DNA of 60,136 nt from Nitrospira sp. (GTDB lineage Bacteria; Nitrospirota; Nitrospiria; Nitrospirales; Nitrospiraceae): contig SWDH01000038.1 in NCBI GenBank assembly GCA_005116945.1, positions 105,578 through 165,713 on the forward strand, given 5' to 3'. The notes beneath the pieces were generated by a model. It was not told the origin of the DNA. It searched no databases and worked only from the letters and a program-made list of their open reading frames with translations. Of the stretch, positions 32,435 through 41,956 are shown one piece after another (the stretch's first letter is position 1; each line of letters starts with the position of its first letter). Made by a program: the position numbers and the translations under genes.

Positions 32435-35254
32435 TGCGCCTGTGATCGGACGATTCAGGTAAAGATTCCCGACATCGAACTGTTGCCGTGCCAGTTCCAG
32501 ATTGGCCGGGCTTCTCGAATAGACTCCACCGGTGAGTGCGTAGGCCGTTGAATTCGCCAGAGTCAACGCGTCTTGGAAAGAAGACGCCTTCATCACGGCA
32601 AGGATCGGCCCGAAGACTTCCTCCTGGGCAATTCGATGCGTTGACGCCACATCCGCAAAGACCGTCGGCCCAACATACCAACCTGGGCTCGTCACAGCCC
32701 CTTCTACCAATAGGCGGGCTTCCTTCTTTCCAATCTCTCTATACTCCTGAATCTTGGACTGCGCTCGATGATCGATCACCGGTCCAATCTGTGTCCCAGG
32801 TTCTTCTGGATTTCCAACCCTCAGACTCAGCACCGCCTCTTTGAGCCGGGCCTGAAAGCTCTCGTAGATTGCCGCATGTACGATTGCCCGCGAACAAGCG
32901 GAACACTTCTGTCCCGCATAACCGGTGAATGATGAAACCACCCCAACAATCGCATCATCAAGATCCGCCGTGTCATCGACGATGATCGCATTTTTCCCGC
33001 CCATCTCAGCCAGCACCCGCTTCACCATGCGTTGACCAGGCCTCAGAGTTCCGGCGTCCTTCAGAATGCCGAGCCCCACGTCTTTCGAACCGGTAAAGGC
33101 AATCGTGGCTATATCGGGATGGCGCACCAATGCCCGTCCGACGTCAGGTCCTCCCTGTACACAACTGAATACTCCCTCTGGCACGCCGGCTTCCTGTAAA
33201 ATCTCTGTGAGCCAATGCCCCATCATGGGCGAGCGTTCAGAGGGTTTGAAAATGACAGGATTTCCGGTGACGAGTGCTGCCGACACCATGCCGGTTGGAA
33301 TTGCCAGCGGAAAATTCCACGGAGCAATGACGGCTGTGACTCCACGAGGGCTATAGAGACGCTGGTTGAGTTCGCCGGGTTCCTGTCCTAATCGTTTGGG
33401 AGAAGCGAGCGTGCGCCAACTCGTCGCATAATATTCGAGAAAGTCGATCGCTTCCGCGAGATCCGCATCTGCCTCCCGCCAGGGCTTTCCACATTCTATG
33501 ATCTCCCATGCCGCCAACTCATCGCGCCTGGTTCGCATGATCGAAGCGGCGGCATACAGAATATCCACTCGTCGTTCCGTGGTCGTATCACGCCAGGAAT
33601 TCTGTGCCTGAATAGCCCGGCGCATTGCCTGCTCGATATCTCCCGAACTCGCGCTGGACACCCGACCCACGACTTCATCCGGGCGTCCGGGGTTGCGCGA
33701 CTCCATGAGAGGCCCTGTGAGGCGAAGCCCCTCGGATGATGACGCCCACTGACGTCCCAACTGCGATCGCACCGTTTCCAGGGCCTGCTGCATGGCAGTT
33801 CTGCTGTGAACCTGCGAGAAATCACGCTGTGGTTCATTTCGAAATTCCTTCGTACCGAACGGTTGAGACAGAGGAGTCGGCTTCTGGCTCAGACCTTCAA
33901 GAACCGGCGGAGCCAACAACGTGGTCAGAGACTGAGACTCCACATACTCCTTACGGAGAAATGATTCATTTGAGGTATTTTCCAGCAACCTCCGTACGAG
34001 ATAGCCCATGCCTGGAAGCAGTTCGCCCACAGGAGCGTAGAGTCGCAATCGGCGACCCTGCTGCATGACGGCATGTTGAAAGGGTTCGGCCATGCCGAAG
34101 ATCATCTGATATTCCCAGGCCTCGGGAAGAAGCTTGAGCGACTCTGCAACTGCCTCGATATACGCCAAGGTCCGAAGATTGTGTGTGCCGAACGCTGGTC
34201 GAATGAGCGACGACTGGGATAACAAGAGGGACGCCAGGGACTCATAGTTCGCATCCGTCAATGATTTGTGTTCAAAGAGAGGAACCGGCCAGCCTCGTTG
34301 CCGATAACGAATCGTGTCCGAATCCCAGTAGGCCCCTTTCACCAGCCGAATGGTCATGGGCGCCCCGCGCCGGCGCACCCAGGTGAGGAGCGCTTCGATG
34401 TCTCGTGCGGTCTCCCGATGGTAGGCCTGTAACGCAAGACCTGCATAGGGATAGTCCTTGTAGGTAGACTCCGCGAAGAGCCTGGTGAATATGTCCACTA
34501 ACAAGGATTTCGTCTCGGCTTGTTCCATATCAAAAATCAAGGAGGCGGGGAGGCGCATGGCCAGATCGAGGATGGGTCGAAGCCGCGATGCCACCGACTG
34601 ATAGCTCCCCTCCGGATCAATCGGATCGAGATGTGGAGAGAGGGCGGAGATTTTAAGGGAGAGTTGAACCCGCGGTAGTGGCCCGAGATGATCTCGTTCA
34701 AGTAAGGGAAAGGATGGCCACAACATCGCCTCGCGCGCAAGCAGGGTCAGGGATTCCATGCAGTGATCGCGGTACCGGTCGGCCTCACGATCGCTGATGG
34801 TGGCCTCACCCAATAAGTCGACCGACCAGGCGTGCCCATGCTGCCACAGATCCGTCAACTGTGGCACCGCCTCCTCGACGGTTGCTCCGGCAATAAAGGT
34901 TCGCGCCATATGTTCAACCTGGCTTCTGATTGCTCTGCCGCTGAGCCTGGCTCCTATGCTTGTGGCAGAAAGCGCTTTCAGTCCCCAGTGCGTGCCGAAG
35001 AGGGCGGTGTCTCCATCGCCCAAGTACTCGCGCGCTAGGGTCACGACCCGCTCATCGTCTGTGATCGAAGGCAGGACATCGATAAATCGAAAGAGCTGTG
35101 CTTTGAATCGGCTATCCTGCATCGCCAGGTTCAGCGCCTGGTGCGACCACCAACGCCCCTCGAAAAGCGTCGGAGTTCGACCGGCAGAAAGGCGGGCGAG
35201 TTGTTCTCCGATTCGGCGCACAGTCGGTTCGAGGGGGAGGGGAACGTCCTGCAT
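32291..35254 (-). CDS. putA: Bifunctional proline dehydrogenase / L-glutamate gamma-semialdehyde dehydrogenase
   Basis: A 987-residue enzyme converting proline to glutamate via P5C. Residues ~130-440 form the FAD proline dehydrogenase barrel (R-L-V-K-G-A-Y-W-D-S-D, Q-M-I-F-G-M-A-E); residues ~500-985 the aldehyde dehydrogenase (F-T-G-S-K-D-V-G, A-E-M-G-G-K-N-A-I-I-V-D, nucleophile C784 in G-Q-K-C-S-A-C-S, E-E-V-F-G-P-I). It lacks the N-terminal DNA-binding domain of enterobacterial PutA, so it is not its own repressor. ATG 35254 has AGTGAGG nearby; a GTG at 35290 is possible. Confidence 0.95.
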   Translation of the reverse strand: MQDVPLPLEPTVRRIGEQLARLSAGRTPTLFEGRWWSHQALNLAMQDSRFKAQLFRFIDVLPSITDDERVVTLAREYLGDGDTALFGTHWGLKALSATSIGARLSGRAIRSQVEHMARTFIAGATVEEAVPQLTDLWQHGHAWSVDLLGEATISDREADRYRDHCMESLTLLAREAMLWPSFPLLERDHLGPLPRVQLSLKISALSPHLDPIDPEGSYQSVASRLRPILDLAMRLPASLIFDMEQAETKSLLVDIFTRLFAESTYKDYPYAGLALQAYHRETARDIEALLTWVRRRGAPMTIRLVKGAYWDSDTIRYRQRGWPVPLFEHKSLTDANYESLASLLLSQSSLIRPAFGTHNLRTLAYIEAVAESLKLLPEAWEYQMIFGMAEPFQHAVMQQGRRLRLYAPVGELLPGMGYLVRRLLENTSNESFLRKEYVESQSLTTLLAPPVLEGLSQKPTPLSQPFGTKEFRNEPQRDFSQVHSRTAMQQALETVRSQLGRQWASSSEGLRLTGPLMESRNPGRPDEVVGRVSSASSGDIEQAMRRAIQAQNSWRDTTTERRVDILYAAASIMRTRRDELAAWEIIECGKPWREADADLAEAIDFLEYYATSWRTLASPKRLGQEPGELNQRLYSPRGVTAVIAPWNFPLAIPTGMVSAALVTGNPVIFKPSERSPMMGHWLTEILQEAGVPEGVFSCVQGGPDVGRALVRHPDIATIAFTGSKDVGLGILKDAGTLRPGQRMVKRVLAEMGGKNAIIVDDTADLDDAIVGVVSSFTGYAGQKCSACSRAIVHAAIYESFQARLKEAVLSLRVGNPEEPGTQIGPVIDHRAQSKIQEYREIGKKEARLLVEGAVTSPGWYVGPTVFADVASTHRIAQEEVFGPILAVMKASSFQDALTLANSTAYALTGGVYSRSPANLELARQQFDVGNLYLNRPITGALVGRQPFGGHRLSGVGAKAGGEEYLMQFVVARVVSEQTLRRGFAPPE

Positions 35255-35421
35255 CAATGCCTCACTGTCTAGAAGCCGGTAGGGTCCCACCAGTATACAC
35301 TGTGAGCATTTACTTGAAACATTCCTGTAATTTCGGTATGCTGCATCACACCGGTTTTATCCTTCCCCTGGGTGGCCCAACGATACTGAGAGATCCCCCG
35401 GTATGTAGACAAGGAGAGGTA

Positions 35422-36282
35422 ATGCTCGCAACCGCATCTGACGCCGCACCGACCACGGCTCCTTTTTCTCCGTTCAACTTCGCTCTATTCTGCGCCATCG
35501 TGGTTGCCTCGGTTATCGGCATCCCTCTCTACGGCTATTACTACGGATTCAGCTTCTTCGACTGGATGCTGTTTGCAGTGATGTATATCGTCACAGGCAT
35601 GGGGATCACGGTCGGCTATCATCGACTGGTGTCGCACCAGAGCTTCGAATGCCCAAATTGGGTCAAGGCTTGTATCCTTGTCGCCGGCGGTTGGGCGCTG
35701 CAAAACTCTGCCCTCAAGTGGGGCGGTGACCATATTCGCCATCATGCGAAAACTGATGAAGAAGAAGACCCTTATAACGCGAGCAAGGGATTCTGGCACA
35801 GCCACTGCGGGTGGCTCTTTTACAACAGCATTCATCGCAAGGATAAATACGAGGTCCGTTTGCGCCGCGACCCTGTCGTCATGTGGCAACATCGCTTTTA
35901 CTGGCCGATTGTGGTTACAGGACTGTTGCTGCCTTTTGTCCTTGGCCTGTGGCACGGTGGCTGGCAAGGCGGTATTAGCGGCTTTCTTTTGGGTGGCCTC
36001 TTCAGAATGTTTATGGTGCTGAACTCCACCTTCACGATCAATTCGCTCTGTCACATGGTGGGAGCACAGCCCTACAGCAAGAAGGACAGCAGCCGTGATA
36101 GTTGGTTAGTCTCCTTTGTCAGCTTCGGCGAGGGGTATCACAATTTTCATCACGCCTATGCTCGCGATTATCGCAACGGACCACAGTGGTACAATTTCGA
36201 CCCGTCTAAATGGATCATTTACACGCTCTCACTCATCGGGCTCACGAGCAACCTTCGCCGCAACGACCCCACCGTCGGATAA
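35422..36282 (+). CDS. Acyl-CoA desaturase (delta-9-type fatty acid desaturase)
   Basis: A 286-residue membrane di-iron enzyme with three His boxes: G-Y-H-R-L-V-S-H-Q-S, D-H-I-R-H-H-A-K-T-D, and Y-H-N-F-H-H-A-Y. It introduces a double bond into saturated acyl chains, adjusting membrane fluidity. ATG 35422 follows AAGGAGAGG (35411-35419). It is divergent from putA with about 170 bases between. Confidence 0.93.
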   Translation: MLATASDAAPTTAPFSPFNFALFCAIVVASVIGIPLYGYYYGFSFFDWMLFAVMYIVTGMGITVGYHRLVSHQSFECPNWVKACILVAGGWALQNSALKWGGDHIRHHAKTDEEEDPYNASKGFWHSHCGWLFYNSIHRKDKYEVRLRRDPVVMWQHRFYWPIVVTGLLLPFVLGLWHGGWQGGISGFLLGGLFRMFMVLNSTFTINSLCHMVGAQPYSKKDSSRDSWLVSFVSFGEGYHNFHHAYARDYRNGPQWYNFDPSKWIIYTLSLIGLTSNLRRNDPTVG

Positions 36283-36368
36283 TCCCTTCACGAAATTTAT
36301 TCGGACAGACTGTTTCATCAATCCCACACATCCTGTTGACCTCATTACTCTCAACGCCACTGTCATAT

Positions 36369-36490
36369 CAGGATGCTCAAAAAGGCCTCCAGCAAGGCCG
36401 CAGCGAGTGAAGATCCGAGGCGTACCCTCGGGGTACGTTGAGGGTCTGAACGACGCGAGAACGATGCTGGCGGAATTTTTCAGCATCCTG
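36369..36490. repeat. Palindromic intergenic repeat, copy 3
   Basis: The cleanest copy: left end CAGGATGCTCAAAAAGG and right end TTTTTCAGCATCCTG are inverted repeats, with inner arms CCAGCA / TGCTGG and GGCGTACCCTCGGGGTACG. It lies between the desaturase and mrp. Confidence 0.85.
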
Positions 36491-36625
36491 CTGTACATTC
36501 CCCCATTGCGCTACCGCTCATCGCACAATAGCCCCATTTTCTTTCTCCCTGCCCTTCGCTTATGATGGGGAACTGATTTGAACACCAGTTCTATTTCGAT
36601 TGAGCATATAGAGGAGGAGCGTTTC

Positions 36626-37489
36626 ATGGCTGATGAATCACAGTCCGGTCACGGGAAAGATAATCTTATTCCTGGCGTCAAATATGTCATCGCTGTCAGC
36701 AGCGGCAAAGGCGGGGTTGGCAAATCCACGGTCTCCGTCAACCTTGCCGTGGCTATGGCCTTAACCGGCGCCAAGGTCGGTCTGCTCGATGCAGATATTT
36801 ATGGCCCGAACATTCCCATGATGATGGGTGTGACCAAGCCCCCGGAACAGAAAGACGGGAAGATCGCTCCAGCTGAAAGTCACGGCGTCAAGCTGATCTC
36901 CATGGGCTTCTTCGTGCCGGAAGATACGGCTGTAGTCTGGCGAGGTCCCATGGTCCACACTGCCATCCAACAACTCTTCCGCGACGTGCTGTGGGGTGAG
37001 CTGGATTATTTGCTCATCGATCTTCCGCCCGGCACTGGAGACGCGCAGCTGACCCTGACCCAATTGGTTCCACTGACCGGCGCCGTCACCGTCACGACGC
37101 CACAAGAAGTCGCCTTGCACGATGTGCGTAAAGGCATGATGATGTTCAAAAAGGTCAATGTGCCGCTGCTCGGCATTGTCGAGAATATGAGTTTTTTCCT
37201 CTGCGGACACTGCGGCGAGCGAACCGAAATATTTTCGCATGGGGGAGGGGAACGGGCTGCAGCCACACTGGGAGTCCCATTTCTCGGTCGTGTGCCCATC
37301 GATCCGGCAATTCGCGATGGCGGCGACTCAGGGACTCCGATTGTGATGGCTGATCCGGCATCTCCTCAATCGGCGGCGTTCCGGGACATTGCACAGAGAA
37401 TCATGACTGGCGTCACCGGCACGGCAACAGGAGTTCCGCCGATCGAAAGCCTGCTGAGCAAGATTAAAAACCCGTTTGCGAAAACATAA
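36626..37489 (+). CDS. mrp: Mrp/NBP35-type iron-sulfur carrier ATPase
   Basis: A 287-residue P-loop ATPase of the Mrp/ApbC family that binds and delivers Fe-S clusters. Deviant Walker A S-G-K-G-G-V-G-K-S-T (residues 26-35), D-A-D-I-Y-G-P-N, D-L-P-P-G-T-G-D, and the bridging C193-x-x-C196. GAGGAGGAG precedes ATG 36626. lipA, an Fe-S enzyme, lies in the same direction less than 1 kb after the gene, a sensible partnership. Confidence 0.95.
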   Translation: MADESQSGHGKDNLIPGVKYVIAVSSGKGGVGKSTVSVNLAVAMALTGAKVGLLDADIYGPNIPMMMGVTKPPEQKDGKIAPAESHGVKLISMGFFVPEDTAVVWRGPMVHTAIQQLFRDVLWGELDYLLIDLPPGTGDAQLTLTQLVPLTGAVTVTTPQEVALHDVRKGMMMFKKVNVPLLGIVENMSFFLCGHCGERTEIFSHGGGERAAATLGVPFLGRVPIDPAIRDGGDSGTPIVMADPASPQSAAFRDIAQRIMTGVTGTATGVPPIESLLSKIKNPFAKT

Positions 37490-37601
37490 TCGTTGACACG
37501 AAAGAATGAGGCGAGCACTGTGAGCCTTCGTGCAGGTCGAAGGCCCCGGCGAGAAGGTCGTTGTCTCATTCCCTTACCGATGAGAAGGAGGCGGTTCAAT
37601 T

Positions 37602-37967
37602 ATGGCTACGACCACAAAAGAGCAGATCGATGTCACGGCTGCACTGGTTCGTCTCTACGTATTTCTGGCCCAATATCTTGACCGGTGCTTTGACGACGTC
37701 GCTCGCAAGACCTATCCTGATTCCGAGCTACAAGGACACATGACGGACACCCGACGGCAACTCATGGAGATTCTGGCGGTCAATCCGGTCGTACAGAAAA
37801 AGCTTGCACAGGAATGCGACCGGGTCTTAGCTTTAGGCGCCGCATGTTTGAAACACGGTACCGCCGATGCCAAGACGCGCAATGCGATTGACTCCGAACG
37901 TGCCGTTCTCAAGAATAAGACCATGGCCTTGAGTGATCTTGTCGCCGTCTTCCGTGCGATGGAATAG
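37602..37967 (+). CDS. Small helical hypothetical protein
   Basis: A 121-residue mainly helical protein with no motif recognised; GAAGGAGG sits a short way before ATG 37602. It lies between mrp and the gene at 37990, same strand, and is probably cotranscribed with them. A 7-bp stem GCCTTCG/CGAAGGC (37524-37544) precedes it. Confidence 0.7.
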   Translation: MATTTKEQIDVTAALVRLYVFLAQYLDRCFDDVARKTYPDSELQGHMTDTRRQLMEILAVNPVVQKKLAQECDRVLALGAACLKHGTADAKTRNAIDSERAVLKNKTMALSDLVAVFRAME

Positions 37968-37989
37968 CGAGCGTCAGTCGGTATCCGGG

Positions 37990-38349
37990 ATGGAGGAACA
38001 CCTCGACAAACACCAATTGGCCGGATTCGATTCCCGGGAGCGAGGCTTCAGTCGACCGGTGGTGTTCGAGCAAGCAGAAATCGGCTACCGAGCAATCCTG
38101 CGCTACGAAACGGTTCTACGAAAGACCGAACCGCAGCCGACGCAGGATGATGCATTGCGGATGCTCATTCATACCTTGCAATCCGAGGGCTATCGACAAC
38201 TTCGATCGCAAATGAGTTTTCGCAACGGAGTCTATCTTGGCTCACAGGAGCTGTGGGTCGAGTATCCAGATCCGGCTCCGGAACCAGAACCACTCGGGTT
38301 TATGGCGAGACTTATGAATAGGTTCCGTCCCCGCGCAACCAACGAATAG
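37990..38349 (+). CDS. Hypothetical protein upstream of lipA
   Basis: A 119-residue protein without membrane segments; a region Y-R-A-I-L-R-Y-E-T-V-L-R-K-T-E followed by A-L-R-M-L-I-H-T-L-Q-S-E-G-Y-R-Q-L-R-S-Q suggests a helical domain, and a P-A-P-E-P-E-P tail. ATG 37990 is favoured; the frame opens at 37933. It ends 9 bases before lipA, supporting one operon. Confidence 0.65.
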   Translation: MEEHLDKHQLAGFDSRERGFSRPVVFEQAEIGYRAILRYETVLRKTEPQPTQDDALRMLIHTLQSEGYRQLRSQMSFRNGVYLGSQELWVEYPDPAPEPEPLGFMARLMNRFRPRATNE

Positions 38350-38358
38350 GCATCGTCC

Positions 38359-39285
38359 ATGAGCTTTATTCCAGTCGACCAACTCCGATTATCTTCTGCC
38401 AACTTGTCCCTGGCTATCAGCCTTCAGCCGTCAGCCGTCAGCTCTTCCAAGCGCCTTCCGCCCTGGTTCAACGTCCAAGCGAAAACCGGTCCGGATTATC
38501 TCGAGATCAAGCAGACGATGGATCGGCTCAAGCTCCACACTATTTGCGAAGAAGCGCGCTGCCCGAACCGATGGGAATGCTGGAACGCACGCACCGCGAC
38601 ATTTCTGATCCTCGGCGATATTTGCACCAGGCGGTGCCACTACTGTTCAGTCGAGACAGGCAGGCCTCTGGCGGTCGATCATGAAGAACCGCGTCGCGTC
38701 GCTGAAGCCATCCACGCATTAGGTCTTCGACATGCCGTGATCACATCGGTGAATCGGGATGAATTGAACGATGGAGGCGCCGCCATCTTTGCCGACACCA
38801 TTCGGAAGACCAGACAGCTCAGCCCTGACTCCACAATCGAAGTGTTGATTCCTGATTTCGAAGGGAATGAGGACGCTCTGGCAACGGTCTGTACCGAGAA
38901 ACCCGAGATTCTCAATCATAACATTGAAACCGTCCGTCGGCTATTTCCAGTCATCAGGCCACAAGGAAGGTATCAACGATCAATCGAGCTACTCGGCAAA
39001 GCGAAGCAATTGGGCATGCGCACCAAATCCGGGTTGATCCTCGGCATGGGTGAAACCATCGATGAGGCCCGCGAAGTCATGCGCGACCTTCGTGCTGTCG
39101 GCTGCGACATCATGACCATCGGCCAATATCTCCAACCCACCAGAGAGCATCTGCCTGTTGCACACTTCTACGATCCCAGCGAATTTGCAGTATTGAAAGA
39201 GGAGGGGAAGGCGCTCGGCTTCACATACGTCGAGTCCGGCCCGCTGGTTCGTAGCTCCTACCATGCAGAGCGGCAGGTCGTCTGA
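38359..39285 (+). CDS. lipA: Lipoyl synthase
   Basis: A 308-residue radical SAM enzyme inserting two sulfurs into octanoyl chains. Two clusters are visible: C63-x4-C68-x5-C74 (auxiliary) and C89-x3-C93-x2-C96 (SAM). R-S-S-Y-H-A near the C-terminus is also typical. The first ~30 residues are unusual and low in conservation; a later start could apply. Confidence 0.97.
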   Translation: MSFIPVDQLRLSSANLSLAISLQPSAVSSSKRLPPWFNVQAKTGPDYLEIKQTMDRLKLHTICEEARCPNRWECWNARTATFLILGDICTRRCHYCSVETGRPLAVDHEEPRRVAEAIHALGLRHAVITSVNRDELNDGGAAIFADTIRKTRQLSPDSTIEVLIPDFEGNEDALATVCTEKPEILNHNIETVRRLFPVIRPQGRYQRSIELLGKAKQLGMRTKSGLILGMGETIDEAREVMRDLRAVGCDIMTIGQYLQPTREHLPVAHFYDPSEFAVLKEEGKALGFTYVESGPLVRSSYHAERQVV

Positions 39286-39334
39286 CACTGACCTGTACGA
39301 GGATGCTGCTTTTCTGATACTCCCGGGTTCCGCC

Positions 39335-39550
39335 TTAAATCCGTATGAAAAACGGGATGGCCATGCAGACCACTCCGGCCACGACAAGCGCATAGACGTT
39401 CACAATAAAATAGGGGATGATGCAGAGCACGATCCCCGCAATGAGGGGCACGACGGCCTTCTGCTTTTTCCCATAGATAAAGAACCCAAATCCGATCGAC
39501 CCAAACAGTAGTCCCCAGAGCAAGACCGCTGTGCCGCCGGATTCAAACAT
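39335..39550 (-). CDS. Small two-TM membrane protein
   Basis: A 71-residue protein with membrane segments at residues ~7-25 and ~32-67 (the latter perhaps two helices). K-K-Q-K-A sits in between. No family recognised. It is downstream of lipA in convergent orientation and upstream of pgm on the same strand. Confidence 0.65.
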   Translation of the reverse strand: MFESGGTAVLLWGLLFGSIGFGFFIYGKKQKAVVPLIAGIVLCIIPYFIVNVYALVVAGVVCMAIPFFIRI

Positions 39551-39591
39551 TCATGATTCTCGCGCCAATCGTGGAAGAAGCAGTATTCTTT

Positions 39592-41241
39592 TTATGTGTT
39601 CGCGGAAAATGCTTTTGCGATCAGCGCCTGCGCTTCGTCTTGAATCCGTTTGAGATGATCTTTCCCTCTGAAGCTTTCAGCGTAAAGTTTGTATACATCC
39701 TCAGTACCAGAGGGGCGGGCGGCGAACCAGCCTTGCTCGGTCATGACTTTCAATCCACCGATTGACGCGCCATTGCCGGGAGCTATCGTCAGTTTTGCCA
39801 CGATCCTGTCGCCAGCCAGCTCGGTCGCGCTTACTTGATCGGAAGAAAGCTTCGAGAGAATCGCCTTCTGTTCAGTTGTCGCGGCTGCATCAATCCGTTC
39901 GTACCGCGGCTCTCCGAGTTTGTTGGTGAGTTCTCGGTACAGTTCACCGGGATCACGGCCGGTCTTGGCCATCATCTCCGCAGCAAGAAGATTCATGATG
40001 ATGCCATCCTTGTCGGTCGTCCAGACCGATCCATCTTGACGAAGGAACGAGGCTCCTGCACTTTCTTCCCCGCCGAACCCAAGCGAACCGTCGCGCAATC
40101 CATTCACGAACCATTTGAAACCGACCGGCACTTCGACAAGCTTTCGTCCGAGCTTGGCTGCCACACGATCAATCAAGCTGCTGCTCACCAGTGTTTTTCC
40201 AATTCCTGCATTTGGTTTCCATCCAGGACGGTTGGCAAAGAGGTAGGAAATTGAAACTGCAAGGTAGTGATTGGGATTCATCAGACCGGTAGAGCGGGTG
40301 ACAATGCCGTGCCGGTCGTTGTCCGCATCGTTGCCAAAGGCCACATCAAATCGATCTTTCAGTGCGATGAGATTCGCCATGGCATAGGGCGAAGAACAAT
40401 CCATGCGAATCTTTCCGTCCCAATCGAGCGGCATAAATCGAAAGGTCGGATCAACGGCAGGATTGACATTCTCAATGTTCAAACCATATCGCTCAGCGAT
40501 TGGCTGCCAGTAGGCCACACCTGATCCACCAAGCGGATCGATACCGAGCTTCAACCCGGCTGACCGAATCACGTCCATATCGATAATTCCGGCAAGATCG
40601 CCCACGTAGGCGCCGAGATAATCGTAACGGTGGGTCGTGCTCGCACGACGAGCCTGGTCATACGATAGGCGCTTCACACCTTCCAGATCGGAGGCGAGGA
40701 GGGCATTCGCCCGATCTTCAATCCACTTTGTGACCGCTGTATCCGCTGGCCCACCATGCGGTGGGTTGTATTTGATGCCACCATCCTCTGGTGGATTATG
40801 AGAAGGAGTGATGACGATACCGTCGGCGAGCTCCGATGTTCTTCCTCGATTATAGGTGAGGATCGCGTGAGAGATGACTGGAGTAGGGGTATACCCATCA
40901 TCCTGATCGATCATCACCTCGACGCCGTTCGCGGCCAACACCTCAAGCGCGCTCGCACAAGCAGGTTCTGAGAGTGCATGGGTATCTCTACCCAAATAAA
41001 GCGGTCCGACTGTGCCTTGGCCGGCTCGATATTCACAGATCGCCTGCGTGATAGCCAAGATATGCCATTCATTAAAGCTCGTCTTGAAGGAAGAACCGCG
41101 ATGTCCTGATGTGCCAAAGGCCACGCGTTGTCCACGAACGGTTGGATCCGGCTTTCCAGTAGAGTAGGCCATGACTAGCCTGGAGAGATTAACAAGGACT
41201 GACTCTGGTGCCGGCTTGCCGGGAAGGGAATGATTACCCAT
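39592..41241 (-). CDS. pgm: Phosphoglucomutase (alpha-D-glucose-specific)
   Basis: A 549-residue alpha-D-phosphohexomutase interconverting glucose-1- and -6-phosphate. Motifs: F-G-T-S-G-H-R-G, catalytic Ser in [16 protein letters not shown], metal loop [16 protein letters not shown], and R-P-S-G-T-E. Length and the S-H-N-P-P site match the bacterial Pgm subgroup. Confidence 0.97.
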   Translation of the reverse strand: MGNHSLPGKPAPESVLVNLSRLVMAYSTGKPDPTVRGQRVAFGTSGHRGSSFKTSFNEWHILAITQAICEYRAGQGTVGPLYLGRDTHALSEPACASALEVLAANGVEVMIDQDDGYTPTPVISHAILTYNRGRTSELADGIVITPSHNPPEDGGIKYNPPHGGPADTAVTKWIEDRANALLASDLEGVKRLSYDQARRASTTHRYDYLGAYVGDLAGIIDMDVIRSAGLKLGIDPLGGSGVAYWQPIAERYGLNIENVNPAVDPTFRFMPLDWDGKIRMDCSSPYAMANLIALKDRFDVAFGNDADNDRHGIVTRSTGLMNPNHYLAVSISYLFANRPGWKPNAGIGKTLVSSSLIDRVAAKLGRKLVEVPVGFKWFVNGLRDGSLGFGGEESAGASFLRQDGSVWTTDKDGIIMNLLAAEMMAKTGRDPGELYRELTNKLGEPRYERIDAAATTEQKAILSKLSSDQVSATELAGDRIVAKLTIAPGNGASIGGLKVMTEQGWFAARPSGTEDVYKLYAESFRGKDHLKRIQDEAQALIAKAFSANT

Positions 41242-41956
41242 GTATGCTGTGTATCCTTAGATTGGTCCTACTGTCAACCTTTGTCGACGCACAACTCAAC
41301 TCTCTCCGTTCGACTGTCGTGTTCGTGCCTTCTGCTAGCATATTTTTTTATTTCGTCAACCGCCGCCCGAGTGTTTCATGGCGATGAAAAACCTTCATCT
41401 GAGGTTGCCTCAGGCACGTCGTTTGCTGTTCATTTTGCAAACTTTCCGATCGGCAATCGAAAATCGATGAATCACCCAAATTTCATGGAAAAATCACAGA
41501 TTCGGCACCGAACCGTTCAAAGAATGTTGCCATTGCCGTACAGGAATGGACCTCTCGTGTCCCTGGCAATGGGTATCAGCCTGGGAAAGGTGTGTCGTAC
41601 GGCCAAATGACGAACATCCCGTCATTATTTCTTCCCCTCTCAGGAGCAGACCATTCCGGCCAATTCATATTCGCCAACCATACACACGTCGGCGTCGAAA
41701 ATTCTACCTGGTCATTCATTTTTTCAAACCGTCCTCGTTTACTTTGGCATTCTGTGTTGCAGGGAATGAACAGGAGAATCCGAGAGGTTCGACGCAACCA
41801 TGGTCTCACCCTTCGTATGGACTGCGCCAATACTAACTGCTTCAAGATTAGACTGCGACCATCAGCACGGCACTTATGACCAAGAGGGCAACTACTTCAT
41901 AAAACAACACTCACACTTATTTATACCTCTTAATCATCCCAAAGGAAGGAACGATC
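41242..41956. other. Long upstream region of the RTX gene
   Basis: 715 bases with no gene I support; small open frames lack ribosome binding sites and family signals. One inverted repeat CCATTGCC (41530-41537) / GGCAATGG (41565-41572) could be an operator or stem. The last 80 bases are AT-rich and end with AAAGGAAGGAACGATC before ATG 41957, so the RTX promoter is probably near 41850-41930. Confidence 0.5.
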
